Assembly: GCF_900101025.1 (NCBI RefSeq)
Contig: NZ_FMUH01000002.1
Coordinates: forward strand, 124,001 to 188,000
Source of the DNA: Klenkia marina
GTDB lineage: Bacteria > Actinomycetota > Actinomycetes > Mycobacteriales > Geodermatophilaceae
DNA: 64,000 nucleotides
Direction: 5' to 3'
The notes under the pieces were generated by a model, which was given only the letters and a program-made list of their open reading frames with translations, made no database searches and had not been told where the DNA came from. Below, one piece after another: positions 49,452-60,634 of this stretch. Both the position numbers and the translations under genes were made by a program. The stretch's first letter is position 1. Each line of letters starts with the position of its first letter.

Positions 49452-49674
49452 TGCAACCGCGTGCAACGTTGCACCGGGCCGCCGCTGCGGCAGCACAGGC
49501 CCGATCGGGCCGCAGGAGAGCAGTTCCCCGGTCCAGTGGTCCGCCTGTGCGGGTCGGCAGCCGGTCGGGGCGGCAGGTAAGCGTGGCCTAAGGAGTGTGT
49601 CCGTCGGCACACTCGCAGTCGGTGGCGGGAGACCGCCGTCACACGACCTGCAACAACGCACCCTGCAACGAGGC
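49452..49674 (+). promoter_or_regulatory. coxS upstream region with TGCAAC repeats
   Basis: The 233-base space before coxS starts with TGCAAC at 49452, then the perfect 14-bp palindrome GTGCAACGTTGCAC at 49461-49474. Two more TGCAAC copies lie near the coxS start (about 49652 and 49667). A hairpin GTGTGTCCGTCGGCACAC near 49594 lies between. TGCAAC repeats also precede coxD at 12382. A GAF regulator encoded just upstream is the natural candidate to bind them. Confidence 0.5.
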
Positions 49675-49681
49675 GGAGGAC

Positions 49682-50163
49682 ATGACGCAGATCAACGTGC
49701 GGGTCGACGGGGCGTCCTACTCGGACGACGTCGAACCCAGGACTCTCCTGGTCCACTACCTGCGGGAGCAGCTCGGCAAGGTCGGCACCGTGGTCGGCTG
49801 CGACACCAGCAACTGCGGTGCCTGCACCGTCCACCTGGACGGCGAGAGCGTGAAGAGCTGCACCGTGCTGGCCGTGCAGGCCGACGGCAGCGAGGTCACC
49901 ACCATCGAGGGCATCGCCGAGGGCGGCGAGCTGCACCCGATGCAGAAGGCCTTCCACGAGAAGCACGGCCTGCAGTGCGGCTACTGCACGCCCGGCATGA
50001 TCATGGCCTCGATCGACCTGCTCAAGAACAACCCGAACCCCAGCGAGCACGAGATCCGTGAGGGCATCGAGGGCAACCTCTGCCGCTGCACGGGCTACGT
50101 CAACATCGTCCGCGCGGTGCAGCAGGCCGCCGGCAAGATGAGCAGCACCGCGGGAGCGCAGGC

Positions 50164-50167
<4 letters not shown>
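49682..50167 (+). CDS. coxS: Mo-hydroxylase small subunit, 2x[2Fe-2S] (CoxS)
   Basis: The 161-residue protein has a plant-type 2Fe-2S motif, [22 protein letters not shown], and a second helical 2Fe-2S site, QCGYCTPGM with LCRCTGY. It carries electrons from the molybdenum centre of CoxL to FAD in CoxM. ATG 49682 follows GGCGGAGG. The operon order S-L-M is that of form II enzymes. Confidence 0.95.
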
Positions 50168-52634
<2,467 letters not shown>

Positions 52635-52638
<4 letters not shown>

Positions 52639-53495
52639 TCCCCGCGTCGTTCGCCTACGCCCGCCCCACCACCGTCGACGAGGCCCTGCAGGCCATCGCC
52701 GCCGGCGGGGACGACGTGAAGATCATGGCCGGTGGGCAGTCGCTCATCCCGGTCATGCGGCTGCGGTTGGCCGCGCCGGAGACGGTGGTCGACCTGACCA
52801 AGGTGGCCGAGCTGCGCGGCGTCCGCGAGGACGGCGACTCCCTCGTCATCGGGGCCATGACCACCCACACCGACATCCTGCGCGACCCGCTCATCGCGCA
52901 GTACGGGAAGCTGATCGCCGAGGCGACCGAGACGGTGGCCGACCCCGCCGTCCGGCACCGCGGCACCTTCGGCGGCGCCCTGGCGCACGCCGACCCGGCC
53001 GGTGACCTGCCGGCGGTGGCCCTGGCGCTGGACGCCGAGTTCGTGATCGCGGGCCCCGGCGGGGCCCGGCGCTCGGTGCCGGCCTCGGCGTTCTTCGTCG
53101 ACTACCTGACGACGGCGCTGGACGAGGGCGAGCTGCTCCTCGAGGTGCGCGTGCCCAAGCTGGGCGAGGGCTGGGGGGTGCGGTACGAGAAGTTCAACCG
53201 CGTCGCCCAGGCCTGGTCGATCGTGGCCGTGGCCGCCGCCGTCCGCATGGAGGGTGGTCGCATCGCCGAGGCCCGCATCGGGCTGACCAACATGGGCTCC
53301 ACCCCGCTGCGGGCGACCGCGACGGAGCAGGCCCTCGTCGGCGCAGACGTCAGCCTCGAGACGGTCACCGCCGCCGCCGCGCAGGCCGCCGAGGGCACCG
53401 AGCCCAGCAGCGACCTCAACGCCCAGGCCGACTACCGCCAGCACCTCGCCCGGGTGCTCACCGGACGAGCGGTGCGGGCAGCCACCGGGCTGTAG
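52635..53495 (+). CDS. coxM: Mo-hydroxylase FAD subunit (CoxM)
   Basis: The 286-residue subunit has the FAD-binding motifs AGGQSLIPVMRLRLA (about 32-46) and the second one, TFGGALAHADPAGDLPAVALAL (about 113-134), plus a C-terminal CODH flavoprotein domain. It receives electrons from CoxS and passes them to the respiratory chain. GTG 52635 overlaps the coxL stop. A strong hairpin follows at 53531. Confidence 0.93.
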
Positions 53496-53530
53496 CGTCG
53501 GCCACAGGCTCCCGCAGTTCCCCCGGACCC

Positions 53531-53562
53531 GGCCGGTCCACCCTGCAACGGGTGGACCGGCC
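53531..53562 (+). terminator. Hairpin between coxM and coxG
   Basis: GGCCGGTCCACCC and GGGTGGACCGGCC form a perfect 13-bp stem with loop TGCAAC, 35 bases after the coxM stop. It may partly end the coxSLM transcript ahead of coxG. Confidence 0.65.
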
Positions 53563-53594
53563 GTCGTCCGCACACACCATCGGAGGTCCCACCC

Positions 53595-54485
53595 GTGCAG
53601 TTGGAGAACTCGTTCCTCGTCCCCGTCCCGGTCGACGACGCGTGGAAGGTGCTGCTCGACATCGAGCGCATCGCCCCGTGCATGCCCGGTGCGGCCCTCG
53701 ACTCGGTCGACGGTGACGACTTCACCGGGCGGGTGAAGGTCAAGCTCGGCCCGATCAACCTCACCTACGCCGGCAAGGCCTCGTTCATCGAGAAGGACGA
53801 GGAGAACCACAAGGCCGTCATCGACGCGCGCGGCAAGGACCAGCGCGGCAACGGCACCGCCGCCGCCGTGGTCACCGCGGTGCTGAAGAGCGAGGGCGAC
53901 TCGACCCGCGTCGACGTCCTCACCGACCTGAACATCACCGGCCGCCCGGCCCAGTTCGGCCGGGGCGTCATGACCGACGTCGGCAACAAGCTGCTCGGCC
54001 AGTTCGCCGACAAGCTCGCCGCCCAGCTCGGCGAGCCCGAGGCCCCGGCCCAGGAGCCCACGGTCGAGGGCACGGTGAAGGAGAAGGCCGCCGGCGCCGC
54101 CGCGACCGCCGCCGGCGCCGTGGGCGAGGTGGCCGAGTCCGTGGCCGCCAGCACCGACGGCGACACCCCCATCGGCGACGCCGTGCGCAAGGCCGGCGAG
54201 GCCACCGCGCAGGCCGCCGACGCCGCCGCCGACAAGGCCGCCGCGGTGAGGACCGAGGCCAAGAAGGCGCCGTCCAAGCCGCCGTCGGGCACCACCGGTC
54301 CGGCCAACAAGCCCGGCAGCTCCGGCCCGGCCGCCTCGCGCCCGCGCCCGGTGCAGGCCGAGCCCGAGCCGATCGACCTGCTCGACGTCGCCGGCACCGC
54401 GGCCTTCACCCGGTTCGCCAAGCCCGCTGCCATCGGCGTCGGCGCCCTGGTGCTGGTCGCGCTCCTGGTGCGCCGCCGCCGCTGA
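53595..54485 (+). CDS. coxG: CoxG-type SRPBCC membrane-anchored protein
   Basis: The 296-residue protein has an N-terminal SRPBCC lipid-binding-like domain (1-150, starting MQLENSFLVPVPVDDAWKVLLDIERIAPCMPGA), an Ala/Glu/Lys-rich linker (about 155-255), and one C-terminal helix followed by RRRR (AAIGVGALVLVALLVRRRR). CoxG recruits the Mo-hydroxylase to the membrane and delivers quinone so the enzyme can pass electrons to respiration. The long charged linker would let the domain reach out from the membrane. GTG 53595 follows GGAGG. Confidence 0.9.
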   Translation: MQLENSFLVPVPVDDAWKVLLDIERIAPCMPGAALDSVDGDDFTGRVKVKLGPINLTYAGKASFIEKDEENHKAVIDARGKDQRGNGTAAAVVTAVLKSEGDSTRVDVLTDLNITGRPAQFGRGVMTDVGNKLLGQFADKLAAQLGEPEAPAQEPTVEGTVKEKAAGAAATAAGAVGEVAESVAASTDGDTPIGDAVRKAGEATAQAADAAADKAAAVRTEAKKAPSKPPSGTTGPANKPGSSGPAASRPRPVQAEPEPIDLLDVAGTAAFTRFAKPAAIGVGALVLVALLVRRRR

Positions 54486-54504
54486 CACCTGCTGGCCCGG
54501 CTTC

Positions 54505-54584
54505 GATCAGCTGGGTTCAGCAACGGCCGTCCTGGCTCACCGACGCCGGTGAGCCAGGACGGCGTCTCGTGAACCCAGCTGATC
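54505..54584. terminator. Two-tier inverted repeat between convergent genes
   Basis: Outer arms GATCAGCTGGGTTCA and TGAACCCAGCTGATC (15 bp, perfect) enclose a 6-base internal loop on each side and inner arms GCCGTCCTGGCTCACC and GGTGAGCCAGGACGGC (16 bp, perfect). It fills the space between coxG and the convergent hydrolase gene. The outer GATCA is shared with the repeat at 3532. Confidence 0.7.
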
Positions 54585-54603
54585 CACGCCGGGACCCGGG
54601 GAT

Positions 54604-55218
54604 CTAGGCGAGGGTGGGGAGCCAGGTCTGCACGGCGGTGCGGACGGCGTCCGGGTCGGCCTTCAGGGCGTGGTCACCGCGCACCGCCACCACCTGCGCC
54701 GGGTGGTCGCCGATCGCCACCCGCAGCTCCGTCGGGCCGCCGAAGGCGTCGCTGTCGCCCTGCACCACCAGCGTCGGCACCTCGACCGCCGACAGCTCGT
54801 GCGCGCGACTCTTCTCCGGCTTGCCCGGCGGGTGCAGCGGGAAGGCCAGGCACAGCACCCCGACCGCGCCCAGGGCCGAGGCGGTGCGGCAGGCCACCCG
54901 CGCCCCGGCGCTGCGCCCGCCGAACACCACGGGGCCGGTCAGCAGCTCACCGACGCCGGCGTGGATCGCCGTCCAGCCCTCGTCGAGCTTCGGCGGGGCC
55001 GCGGCGATGCGCTTGCCGGCCACCCGCCACGGCTGCTCGACCCGCAGCACCCGCCACCCCAGGCCCGTGGCCGCAGCCGTGGCGGCCAGCAGGTCGGGCG
55101 CCTCGATGCCGCCGCCCGCCCCGTGCCCGAGCAGCAGGGTGCCCAGCGGTGAGGCGAGCGGGTCGTCGACGGTGACGCGGGCCGGGCCGAGCGGGGTGTC
55201 GACGTCCCGGGTGCTCAC
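54604..55218 (-). CDS. Alpha/beta-family hydrolase (KANL3/Tex30 type)
   Basis: The 204-residue protein has LLLGHGAGGGIEAPDLLAA, the nucleophile motif VFGGRSAGARVACRTA and a C-terminal acid/His pair in VVQGDSDAFGGP and VRGDHALKAD. The GGRSAGAR elbow is that of the small KAT8-interacting/Tex30-like hydrolase group, whose substrate is unknown. GTG 55218 gives the full fold. It lies 10 bases after the MinD-like gene. Confidence 0.83.
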   Translation of the reverse strand: MSTRDVDTPLGPARVTVDDPLASPLGTLLLGHGAGGGIEAPDLLAATAAATGLGWRVLRVEQPWRVAGKRIAAAPPKLDEGWTAIHAGVGELLTGPVVFGGRSAGARVACRTASALGAVGVLCLAFPLHPPGKPEKSRAHELSAVEVPTLVVQGDSDAFGGPTELRVAIGDHPAQVVAVRGDHALKADPDAVRTAVQTWLPTLA

Positions 55219-55228
55219 GCGGGCCCGT

Positions 55229-57130
55229 TCACGCAGTCTCGGCGGGCTTCCGCTGCAGCGGGGGCAGGGCGAAGCCGTCGGCGACGTGCGCGGCCAGCTC
55301 GAGGTAGGCCTTGCGCGCCGGCGCGCCGACCCGGTCGAGGTCGATGAGGCCACCGGTGACCAGGTGCGTGTCGTAGGGGATCTCCACGACCGCGCGGCAC
55401 CGGGCCTCGAAGTGCGCCCGCACCATGCCCATGTCGACGTCGCCGGTGTTGGGCCGCACGCTGGAGATGACCGCCACCGACCGGGAGACGAGCTCCTCGT
55501 GGCCGTGCGCGATCAGCCAGTCGAGGGTCTTGCTGGCCCGGCTCGCGCCGTCGACCGAGGGCGCGCCGACCACGACCAGCGAGTCGGCGATGGCCAGCGT
55601 CCCGGACATCGCCGAGTGCAGCAGGCCGGTGCCGGAGTCGGTGAGGATGAGGTTGAAGTACCGCGCCAGGATGTCGGCGACGGTGGTGTACTCCTCCTCG
55701 CTGAACGCCTCCGAGAGGGCCGGGTCCTGGTCGCTGGCCAGCACCTGGAGGCGGCCGGCGAGTGAGGTGAACGCCGAGACGTCGGTGAACGAGCGGATGC
55801 GGTCCTCCGCGGCCAGCAGGTCGCGCACCGTGACGTCGGTGATGTTGGTCAGCCGCTCGGCCAGGGTGCCGGCGTCGGGGTTGGCGTCCACGGCGACCAC
55901 GCGGTCACCGCGGTGGTGGGCCAGGGTGAGGCCCAGGCAGCAGGTGGTCGTGGTCTTGCCGATGCCGCCCTTGAGCGAGACGACGGCGATGCGGTTGCTG
56001 CCGCGCACCGGGGTGGTCACCCGCTGCACGAGCGCCCGGTGCTCGATCTCGGCCTGGGACAGGCCCGGGTTCACCGTGCCGCCGCTGGCCTTGTGCAGGA
56101 ACCGGCGCCACCCGCGGCTCGGGGCCTCGGCGGTCTGGCGCAGCAGCGACTGCGAGGTGAGCGAGGGCGGGGGCGTGGGCTGCTGCGGCCCGGCGGGCTG
56201 ACCGGGGGTCCACGAGCTGCTGCCCTGGCTGCCCCAGCCGTCGGAGGGCTGCTGGCCCCACTGCTGACCGGGCTGCTGCCCGTGCTGCTGGCCCTGCTGC
56301 TGTCCGTGCTGCTGGCCCTGCTGCGGCGGGGCCTGGTGGGCCGCGGGCTGCTGGTCGCCGCCGTGCTGGTGGCCGCCCTGCTGGTGGCCTGACTGGTGGT
56401 TGCCCTGCTGGTGGCCGCCGTGCGGCCCCTGCTGGGTGCTGCCGCCCTGCTCCCACGGCCGTCCGCCGGGCGGGGGCTCCCAGGCCTGCTGCTGGGGGGC
56501 CTGCGGCCAGGACTGCTGCTGCTCGGCCTGCGGCCACGCCTGCGACGGAGTCTGCGACGGGGCCTCCGTCGGGGTCCCGGCGGAGGCCGGTGTCCGGTGG
56601 GACGGCACCTGGTGCGACGGCAGCTGGTGGGACGGCGTCGCCGACGGCTGGCCGGCCTCCTGCTCCCACGGCGGGGCCTGCTCCCACGGCGCCTGCTGGC
56701 CCACCGGCTGGTCGGCCGGCCGCCAGCTGGGGGCGGCGGCCTCGTCGGCCGGGCGCTCGGCCTCGGCGGCCTGCTGCCAGGACGGCGGCTGCTGCCAGGC
56801 GGCGATCTGCTCGCGCGACTGCTGCTCCCAGGACCGCTCGTCGGCGGGCACGCTGGGCTGCTGGGCGGTGTGCTCCCACGAGCCGGCGTCGACCGACCAC
56901 GGCTGCGCGCCGCCCTCAGCGGGGGCGCTCGCCGGCGGGTCGAGCCGGATCTCCTGCGTGCCCGACTCGGTGCGCTGGGCGTCGTCGCCGGTGGCGCCGC
57001 CCTGGGACGACCAGCTCTCCAGGGATGCCTGCCAGCGCTCGCCGTCCGTGCGTCGGCGGGCCTCCTCCGACGCCGCACCGGCCTCGGGGTGCGCGTCGTC
57101 GGGGCTCGGGTCGGCTGGGCGGTCGGACAC
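55229..57130 (-). CDS. MinD/ParA-like ATPase with long Gln/His/Pro-rich N-terminus
   Basis: The 633-residue protein has a C-terminal P-loop domain of 260 residues: VVSLKGGIGKTTTTCCLGLTLAHHRGDRVVAVDANPDAG, DLILTDSGTG-like LILTDSGTGLLHSAMSG and VVVGAPSVDGASRASKTLDWL. The first 340 residues are disordered, with repeated WEQ and PSH units and then GHQQGGHQHGG and HGQQQGQQHGQQPGQQ runs. This layout, low-complexity head plus MinD-like ATPase, is seen in actinobacterial ESX-linked EspI-like proteins. No ESX gene is near. The role may be positioning or cargo organisation; that is a guess. Confidence 0.8.
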   Translation of the reverse strand: MSDRPADPSPDDAHPEAGAASEEARRRTDGERWQASLESWSSQGGATGDDAQRTESGTQEIRLDPPASAPAEGGAQPWSVDAGSWEHTAQQPSVPADERSWEQQSREQIAAWQQPPSWQQAAEAERPADEAAAPSWRPADQPVGQQAPWEQAPPWEQEAGQPSATPSHQLPSHQVPSHRTPASAGTPTEAPSQTPSQAWPQAEQQQSWPQAPQQQAWEPPPGGRPWEQGGSTQQGPHGGHQQGNHQSGHQQGGHQHGGDQQPAAHQAPPQQGQQHGQQQGQQHGQQPGQQWGQQPSDGWGSQGSSSWTPGQPAGPQQPTPPPSLTSQSLLRQTAEAPSRGWRRFLHKASGGTVNPGLSQAEIEHRALVQRVTTPVRGSNRIAVVSLKGGIGKTTTTCCLGLTLAHHRGDRVVAVDANPDAGTLAERLTNITDVTVRDLLAAEDRIRSFTDVSAFTSLAGRLQVLASDQDPALSEAFSEEEYTTVADILARYFNLILTDSGTGLLHSAMSGTLAIADSLVVVGAPSVDGASRASKTLDWLIAHGHEELVSRSVAVISSVRPNTGDVDMGMVRAHFEARCRAVVEIPYDTHLVTGGLIDLDRVGAPARKAYLELAAHVADGFALPPLQRKPAETA

Positions 57131-57244
57131 GGATGGGCCCCCATCGGGAGTGGTCGTCGGGCACCTGCAGGACGGGACCGAAGGTAGTGCAGGGTTGCGG
57201 TCCCGGCCTGTCCGATCACCCGTCCGTGGGGACCCGGCGCGGAG

Positions 57245-57949
57245 TCAGTCCCGCTCGTCGCGCTCGCGGCGCTCGACGTCGAGGACGCGGTCGGCGGCGC
57301 TGCGGTCGGGCTCGGCGTCGCCCTGGGTCATCCGCTCGCGCACGGCGCGGTACACGAACCAGACGACGACGCCCACCACGGCGGCGTAGATGAGGTAGTC
57401 GAAGTACTGCAGGTACTCCTGCACCAGGCCGCCGAGGGCCACGCCCAGCCCGATGAGCAGGGAGTTCCAGATCAGCGACCCGGCCAGCGTGTAGGCGAGG
57501 AACTGCGGCCACGGCATCTTGACCACACCGGCCGGCACCGACACGAAGCTGCGCACGATCGGCACCATGCGGCCGAAGAACACCGCCGAGCGGCCGTGCC
57601 GCTCGAACCAGGCGAAGGTCCTGTCGACGTCCTCGGTCTTGACCAGCGGCAGCCGGTCGAGGAAGGCGTGCGAGCGGCGCGGGCCCAGCGAGCGCCCGAC
57701 CTGGTAGAGCACCGCCGCCCCGAGCACCGAGCCCAGCGTGGCGAACAGGATGACCGGCACGAGGCCCATGCGGCCCTCGTTGATCAGCACCCCGGCCGCG
57801 CTGAGCACGACCTCGCTGGGGATGGGCGGCACGACGGTCTCGATGAAGATGGTGAGACCGACCCCCACGGGGCCCAGGGTCTCGATGAGGTCGAGCAGGA
57901 AGCCGGTGATGCCACCCTGGTCGGACGAGGTCGCGGCGAGGATTGACAT
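57245..57949 (-). CDS. DedA-family membrane protein
   Basis: The 234-residue protein has the DedA signature ETVVPPIPSEVVLSAAGVLI, GSVLGAAVLYQVGRSLG and FFGRMVPIVRSFVSVPAGVVKMPWPQFLAYTLAGSLIWN, with about five hydrophobic segments. DedA proteins include flippases that return undecaprenyl phosphate or phospholipid across the membrane. The C-terminus is highly charged (RVLDVERRERDERD). ATG 57949 lies only 35 bases from the divergent amidohydrolase gene. Confidence 0.9.
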   Translation of the reverse strand: MSILAATSSDQGGITGFLLDLIETLGPVGVGLTIFIETVVPPIPSEVVLSAAGVLINEGRMGLVPVILFATLGSVLGAAVLYQVGRSLGPRRSHAFLDRLPLVKTEDVDRTFAWFERHGRSAVFFGRMVPIVRSFVSVPAGVVKMPWPQFLAYTLAGSLIWNSLLIGLGVALGGLVQEYLQYFDYLIYAAVVGVVVWFVYRAVRERMTQGDAEPDRSAADRVLDVERRERDERD

Positions 57950-57983
57950 GGGCCCACGGTATCGGCGGCTAGCGTCCGGGGTC

Positions 57984-59279
57984 ATGACGCAGCGATTCAC
58001 CGCCCGGGCCGTCGTCGTGGGCGACCGGGCCGGCACCGTCGTCCCCGATGCCGTGCTCGACGTCGAGGACGGCGTCATCACCTGGGTCGGCCCGGCCGCG
58101 GAGGCCCCGCCGTCGGACGCCGAGGTGGTCGCCCTGCCCGGTGTGCTGGTGCCCGGCATGGTGAACACGCACTCGCACGCGCCGATGGTGCTGTTCCGCG
58201 GCCAGGGCGAGGGGCTGCCGCTGGACCGCTGGCTGCGCGAGGTGATGTGGCCGCGGGAGGCGAAGCTGACCCCCGAGGACGTCGAGGTCGCGATGACCGC
58301 GGCGTCGGCGGAGATGCTGCGGCACGGGGTGACCACCAGCGTCGAGATGTACTTCCAGCCCGAGCGCATCGCGTCCGCCGTCCGGAGGACGGGTGCGCGG
58401 TCGATCGTGGCCAACCCGCTCATCGGGCTGCCCGGCTTCGGCACCTTCGACGAGCAGCTGGCCACCGCGGTGGGTCTGGCGGCGTCGTCGGACGCGCAGG
58501 TCGAGTACGGCATCGGTCCGCACTCGGCCTACACCGTGCCGCTGCCGGTGCTGCGCGACGCCGGGGTGGCCGCGCGCGAGCACGGCCTGCTGCTGACCGT
58601 CCACGTCGCCGAGACCGCCACCGAGGGCGACGACCTCCTCGCCGAGCACGGCGTGAGCGTGCCTCAGCTGCTGAGCAGCCACGACGTCCTCGGTGGCCGG
58701 GTGCTGGCGAACCACTGCGTGCACATGGACGACGCCGACCTGGAGCTGTGGCGCGAGCACGACGTGGCGGTCGCGCACTGCCCCGGCTCGAACACCAAGC
58801 TGGCCAGCGGCACCGCGCGGCTGCGCGACATGCTCGACCTGGGCATCCGGGTGGGCATGGGCACCGACGGCCCGGCGTCCAACGACAACCTCGACCTGTT
58901 CGAGGACCTCCGGCTGGCCGCACAGCTGGCCCGCCTGCGCGAACGCGACGCCCTGGCCCTGACCGCCCCCGAGGCGTTCTGGCTGGCCACCGGTGCGGCC
59001 GCGGCCGCCGTCGACCGGCCCGACCTGGGCCAGCTCGAGGCGGGACGGCGGGCCGACCTGGTGCACGTCGACACCGACGACATCGCCTTCACCCCGGTCG
59101 GCGACATCACCGACCTGGTCACCCACCTCGTGTGGTCGGTGGGCTCCCGGCACGTGCGCGACACGTGGGTGGCCGGCCGCCGGGTGGTGCGCGACGGCGT
59201 CTCGACGACGGTCGACGAGGCCGAGCTGCGGGCGCAGGTGCAGCAGCGCGGCATGCGCCTGGCCCGCGAGGCAGGCTGA
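57984..59279 (+). CDS. Amidohydrolase, MtaD/SAH-deaminase type
   Basis: The 431-residue protein has the metal-binding signature MVNTHSHAPMVLFRG, VHVAETATEGDDL, HCVHMDDADLEL and GTDGPASNDNLDLFEDLR of the 5-methylthioadenosine/S-adenosylhomocysteine deaminase group, which also includes guanine and s-triazine deaminases. An adenosine-type substrate is likely but not proven. A -10 TAGCGT at 57970-57975 lies 8 bases before ATG 57984, so the message is probably leaderless. Confidence 0.87.
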   Translation: MTQRFTARAVVVGDRAGTVVPDAVLDVEDGVITWVGPAAEAPPSDAEVVALPGVLVPGMVNTHSHAPMVLFRGQGEGLPLDRWLREVMWPREAKLTPEDVEVAMTAASAEMLRHGVTTSVEMYFQPERIASAVRRTGARSIVANPLIGLPGFGTFDEQLATAVGLAASSDAQVEYGIGPHSAYTVPLPVLRDAGVAAREHGLLLTVHVAETATEGDDLLAEHGVSVPQLLSSHDVLGGRVLANHCVHMDDADLELWREHDVAVAHCPGSNTKLASGTARLRDMLDLGIRVGMGTDGPASNDNLDLFEDLRLAAQLARLRERDALALTAPEAFWLATGAAAAAVDRPDLGQLEAGRRADLVHVDTDDIAFTPVGDITDLVTHLVWSVGSRHVRDTWVAGRRVVRDGVSTTVDEAELRAQVQQRGMRLAREAG

Positions 59280-59305
59280 CGCCCGGCTCGTCGTAGGGTC
59301 CGGGC

Positions 59306-59770
59306 GTGGTCGAACCAGCACTGCCCGTCGTCAGCATGTGGACCGACGGCGCGTGCAAGGGCAACCCGGGGGTCGGGGGCTGGGGCGCGCTGCTGCGGTC
59401 GGGAGCGCACGAGCGCGAGCTGTTCGGCGGCGAGCCGGCCACCACGAACAACCGCATGGAGCTCATGGCAGTCATCCAGGGCCTCGGCGCCCTCACCCGG
59501 CGGTCGTCGGTGGACCTGCACATCGACTCCACCTACGTGATGAAGGGCGTCCAGACCTGGATGGCCGGGTGGAAGCGCAACGGCTGGCGCACCGCGGCCA
59601 AGGCGCCGGTCAAGAACGAGGACCTGTGGCGTGCCCTGGACGCCGCGGTGGCCGGGCACGAGGTCCGGTGGACCTGGGTCAAGGGGCACGCCGGCGACCC
59701 CGGCAACGAGCGGGCCGACGCGCTGGCCAACCTCGGGGTCGACCAGGTGCGGGCTTCCGGTCGGGTCTGA
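59306..59770 (+). CDS. rnhA: Ribonuclease HI
   Basis: The 154-residue enzyme keeps the catalytic acids Asp14 ([11 protein letters not shown]), Glu52 (NRMELMAV), Asp74 (HIDSTYV) and the late Asp in [11 protein letters not shown], as well as the basic handle region [24 protein letters not shown]. It removes RNA from RNA-DNA hybrids. GTG 59306 lies 9 bases after a TAGGGT -10 element. Confidence 0.95.
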   Translation: MVEPALPVVSMWTDGACKGNPGVGGWGALLRSGAHERELFGGEPATTNNRMELMAVIQGLGALTRRSSVDLHIDSTYVMKGVQTWMAGWKRNGWRTAAKAPVKNEDLWRALDAAVAGHEVRWTWVKGHAGDPGNERADALANLGVDQVRASGRV

Positions 59771-59803
59771 TCGCCCTCCTCGCGACAGCTCCGGCGCGTC
59801 GGG

Positions 59804-60601
59804 TCAGGCGCGCAGGGAGACCGTCTGGCCGCGGACGACGGGGCGCAGGGTGCCGGGCAGCCGGCGCCGGGCCACCTCGCGGACGACGTTGCCGAGCGAG
59901 TCCTTGAACAGGCCGTAGTCGTCGTAGTGCACGGGCACGGTGACCCCGGGCTGCAGCAGCTCGACGAGGTCGGCGCCCTGCTGCGCGTCCATCGTCACCA
60001 GGAACGGCCCGAGCTTCGTGCCGCCCAGGTGCGGTACCAGCGCGTCGAGCGGGCCGCACCGGGTGAGCACCTCGGCCAGCGCCGGGCGGAAGAGGGTGTC
60101 GCCGGTGACGTAGCCGCGCCAGCGCACCTCGCCGTCGCGCACCAGCTCGAGCACGCTCCCCATGACCTGCGGCAGCAGCCGGGCCAGCGGACCGGGGCCG
60201 TGCACGCCGGGCACCGAGGTGACCCGCACCTCGACGCCGTCGCGCACGACCGAGGTGGTCTGCCAGGGGCGCAGGTCCTCGGTGGCGGTGAACCCGCGGT
60301 CGGCCAGGCAGCGGGCGGCCTCGGGGGTGGTCACCACCCGCAGCGGCTTCGGGAGCTCGCGGGTGGCGCGGCGGTCCCAGTGGTCGCCGTGCATGTGCGA
60401 GAGCAGGACGGCGTCGAGCTCGGGCAGGTCGGCCGGCGTGATCGCCGGATCGGTGAGCCGGCGGCTGCGCAGGCCGTACCCGAGGTGGGCGAACTCGCCT
60501 CGGTGCAGGAAGTTCGGGTCGGTGAGCAGGGTGGCCGGGCCCAGCCGCAGCAGGGTGGTCGCCGTCCCGCCGAAGGTCAGGGTCACGTCGTCGTGGGGCA
60601 C
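59804..60601 (-). CDS. MBL-fold metallohydrolase
   Basis: The 265-residue protein has FGGTATTLLRLGPATLLTDPNF, the metal motif HMHGDHWD, VPGVHGPGP, GYVTGDTLF and VPVHYDDYGLF, as in the UlaG/N-acyl-phosphatidylethanolamine phospholipase-like branch of metallo-beta-lactamase-fold proteins. The substrate is not evident. GTG 60601 is the start. It is convergent with rnhA. Confidence 0.88.
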   Translation of the reverse strand: MPHDDVTLTFGGTATTLLRLGPATLLTDPNFLHRGEFAHLGYGLRSRRLTDPAITPADLPELDAVLLSHMHGDHWDRRATRELPKPLRVVTTPEAARCLADRGFTATEDLRPWQTTSVVRDGVEVRVTSVPGVHGPGPLARLLPQVMGSVLELVRDGEVRWRGYVTGDTLFRPALAEVLTRCGPLDALVPHLGGTKLGPFLVTMDAQQGADLVELLQPGVTVPVHYDDYGLFKDSLGNVVREVARRRLPGTLRPVVRGQTVSLRA

Positions 60602-60634
60602 CTGGCGGTGCTACCCGCCGGCCGGGGGTAGGAC

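Noticed and set aside
53544-53549. TGCAAC near coxG as another regulator site
   Set aside because: It is only the loop of a perfect hairpin and is not paired with a second copy.
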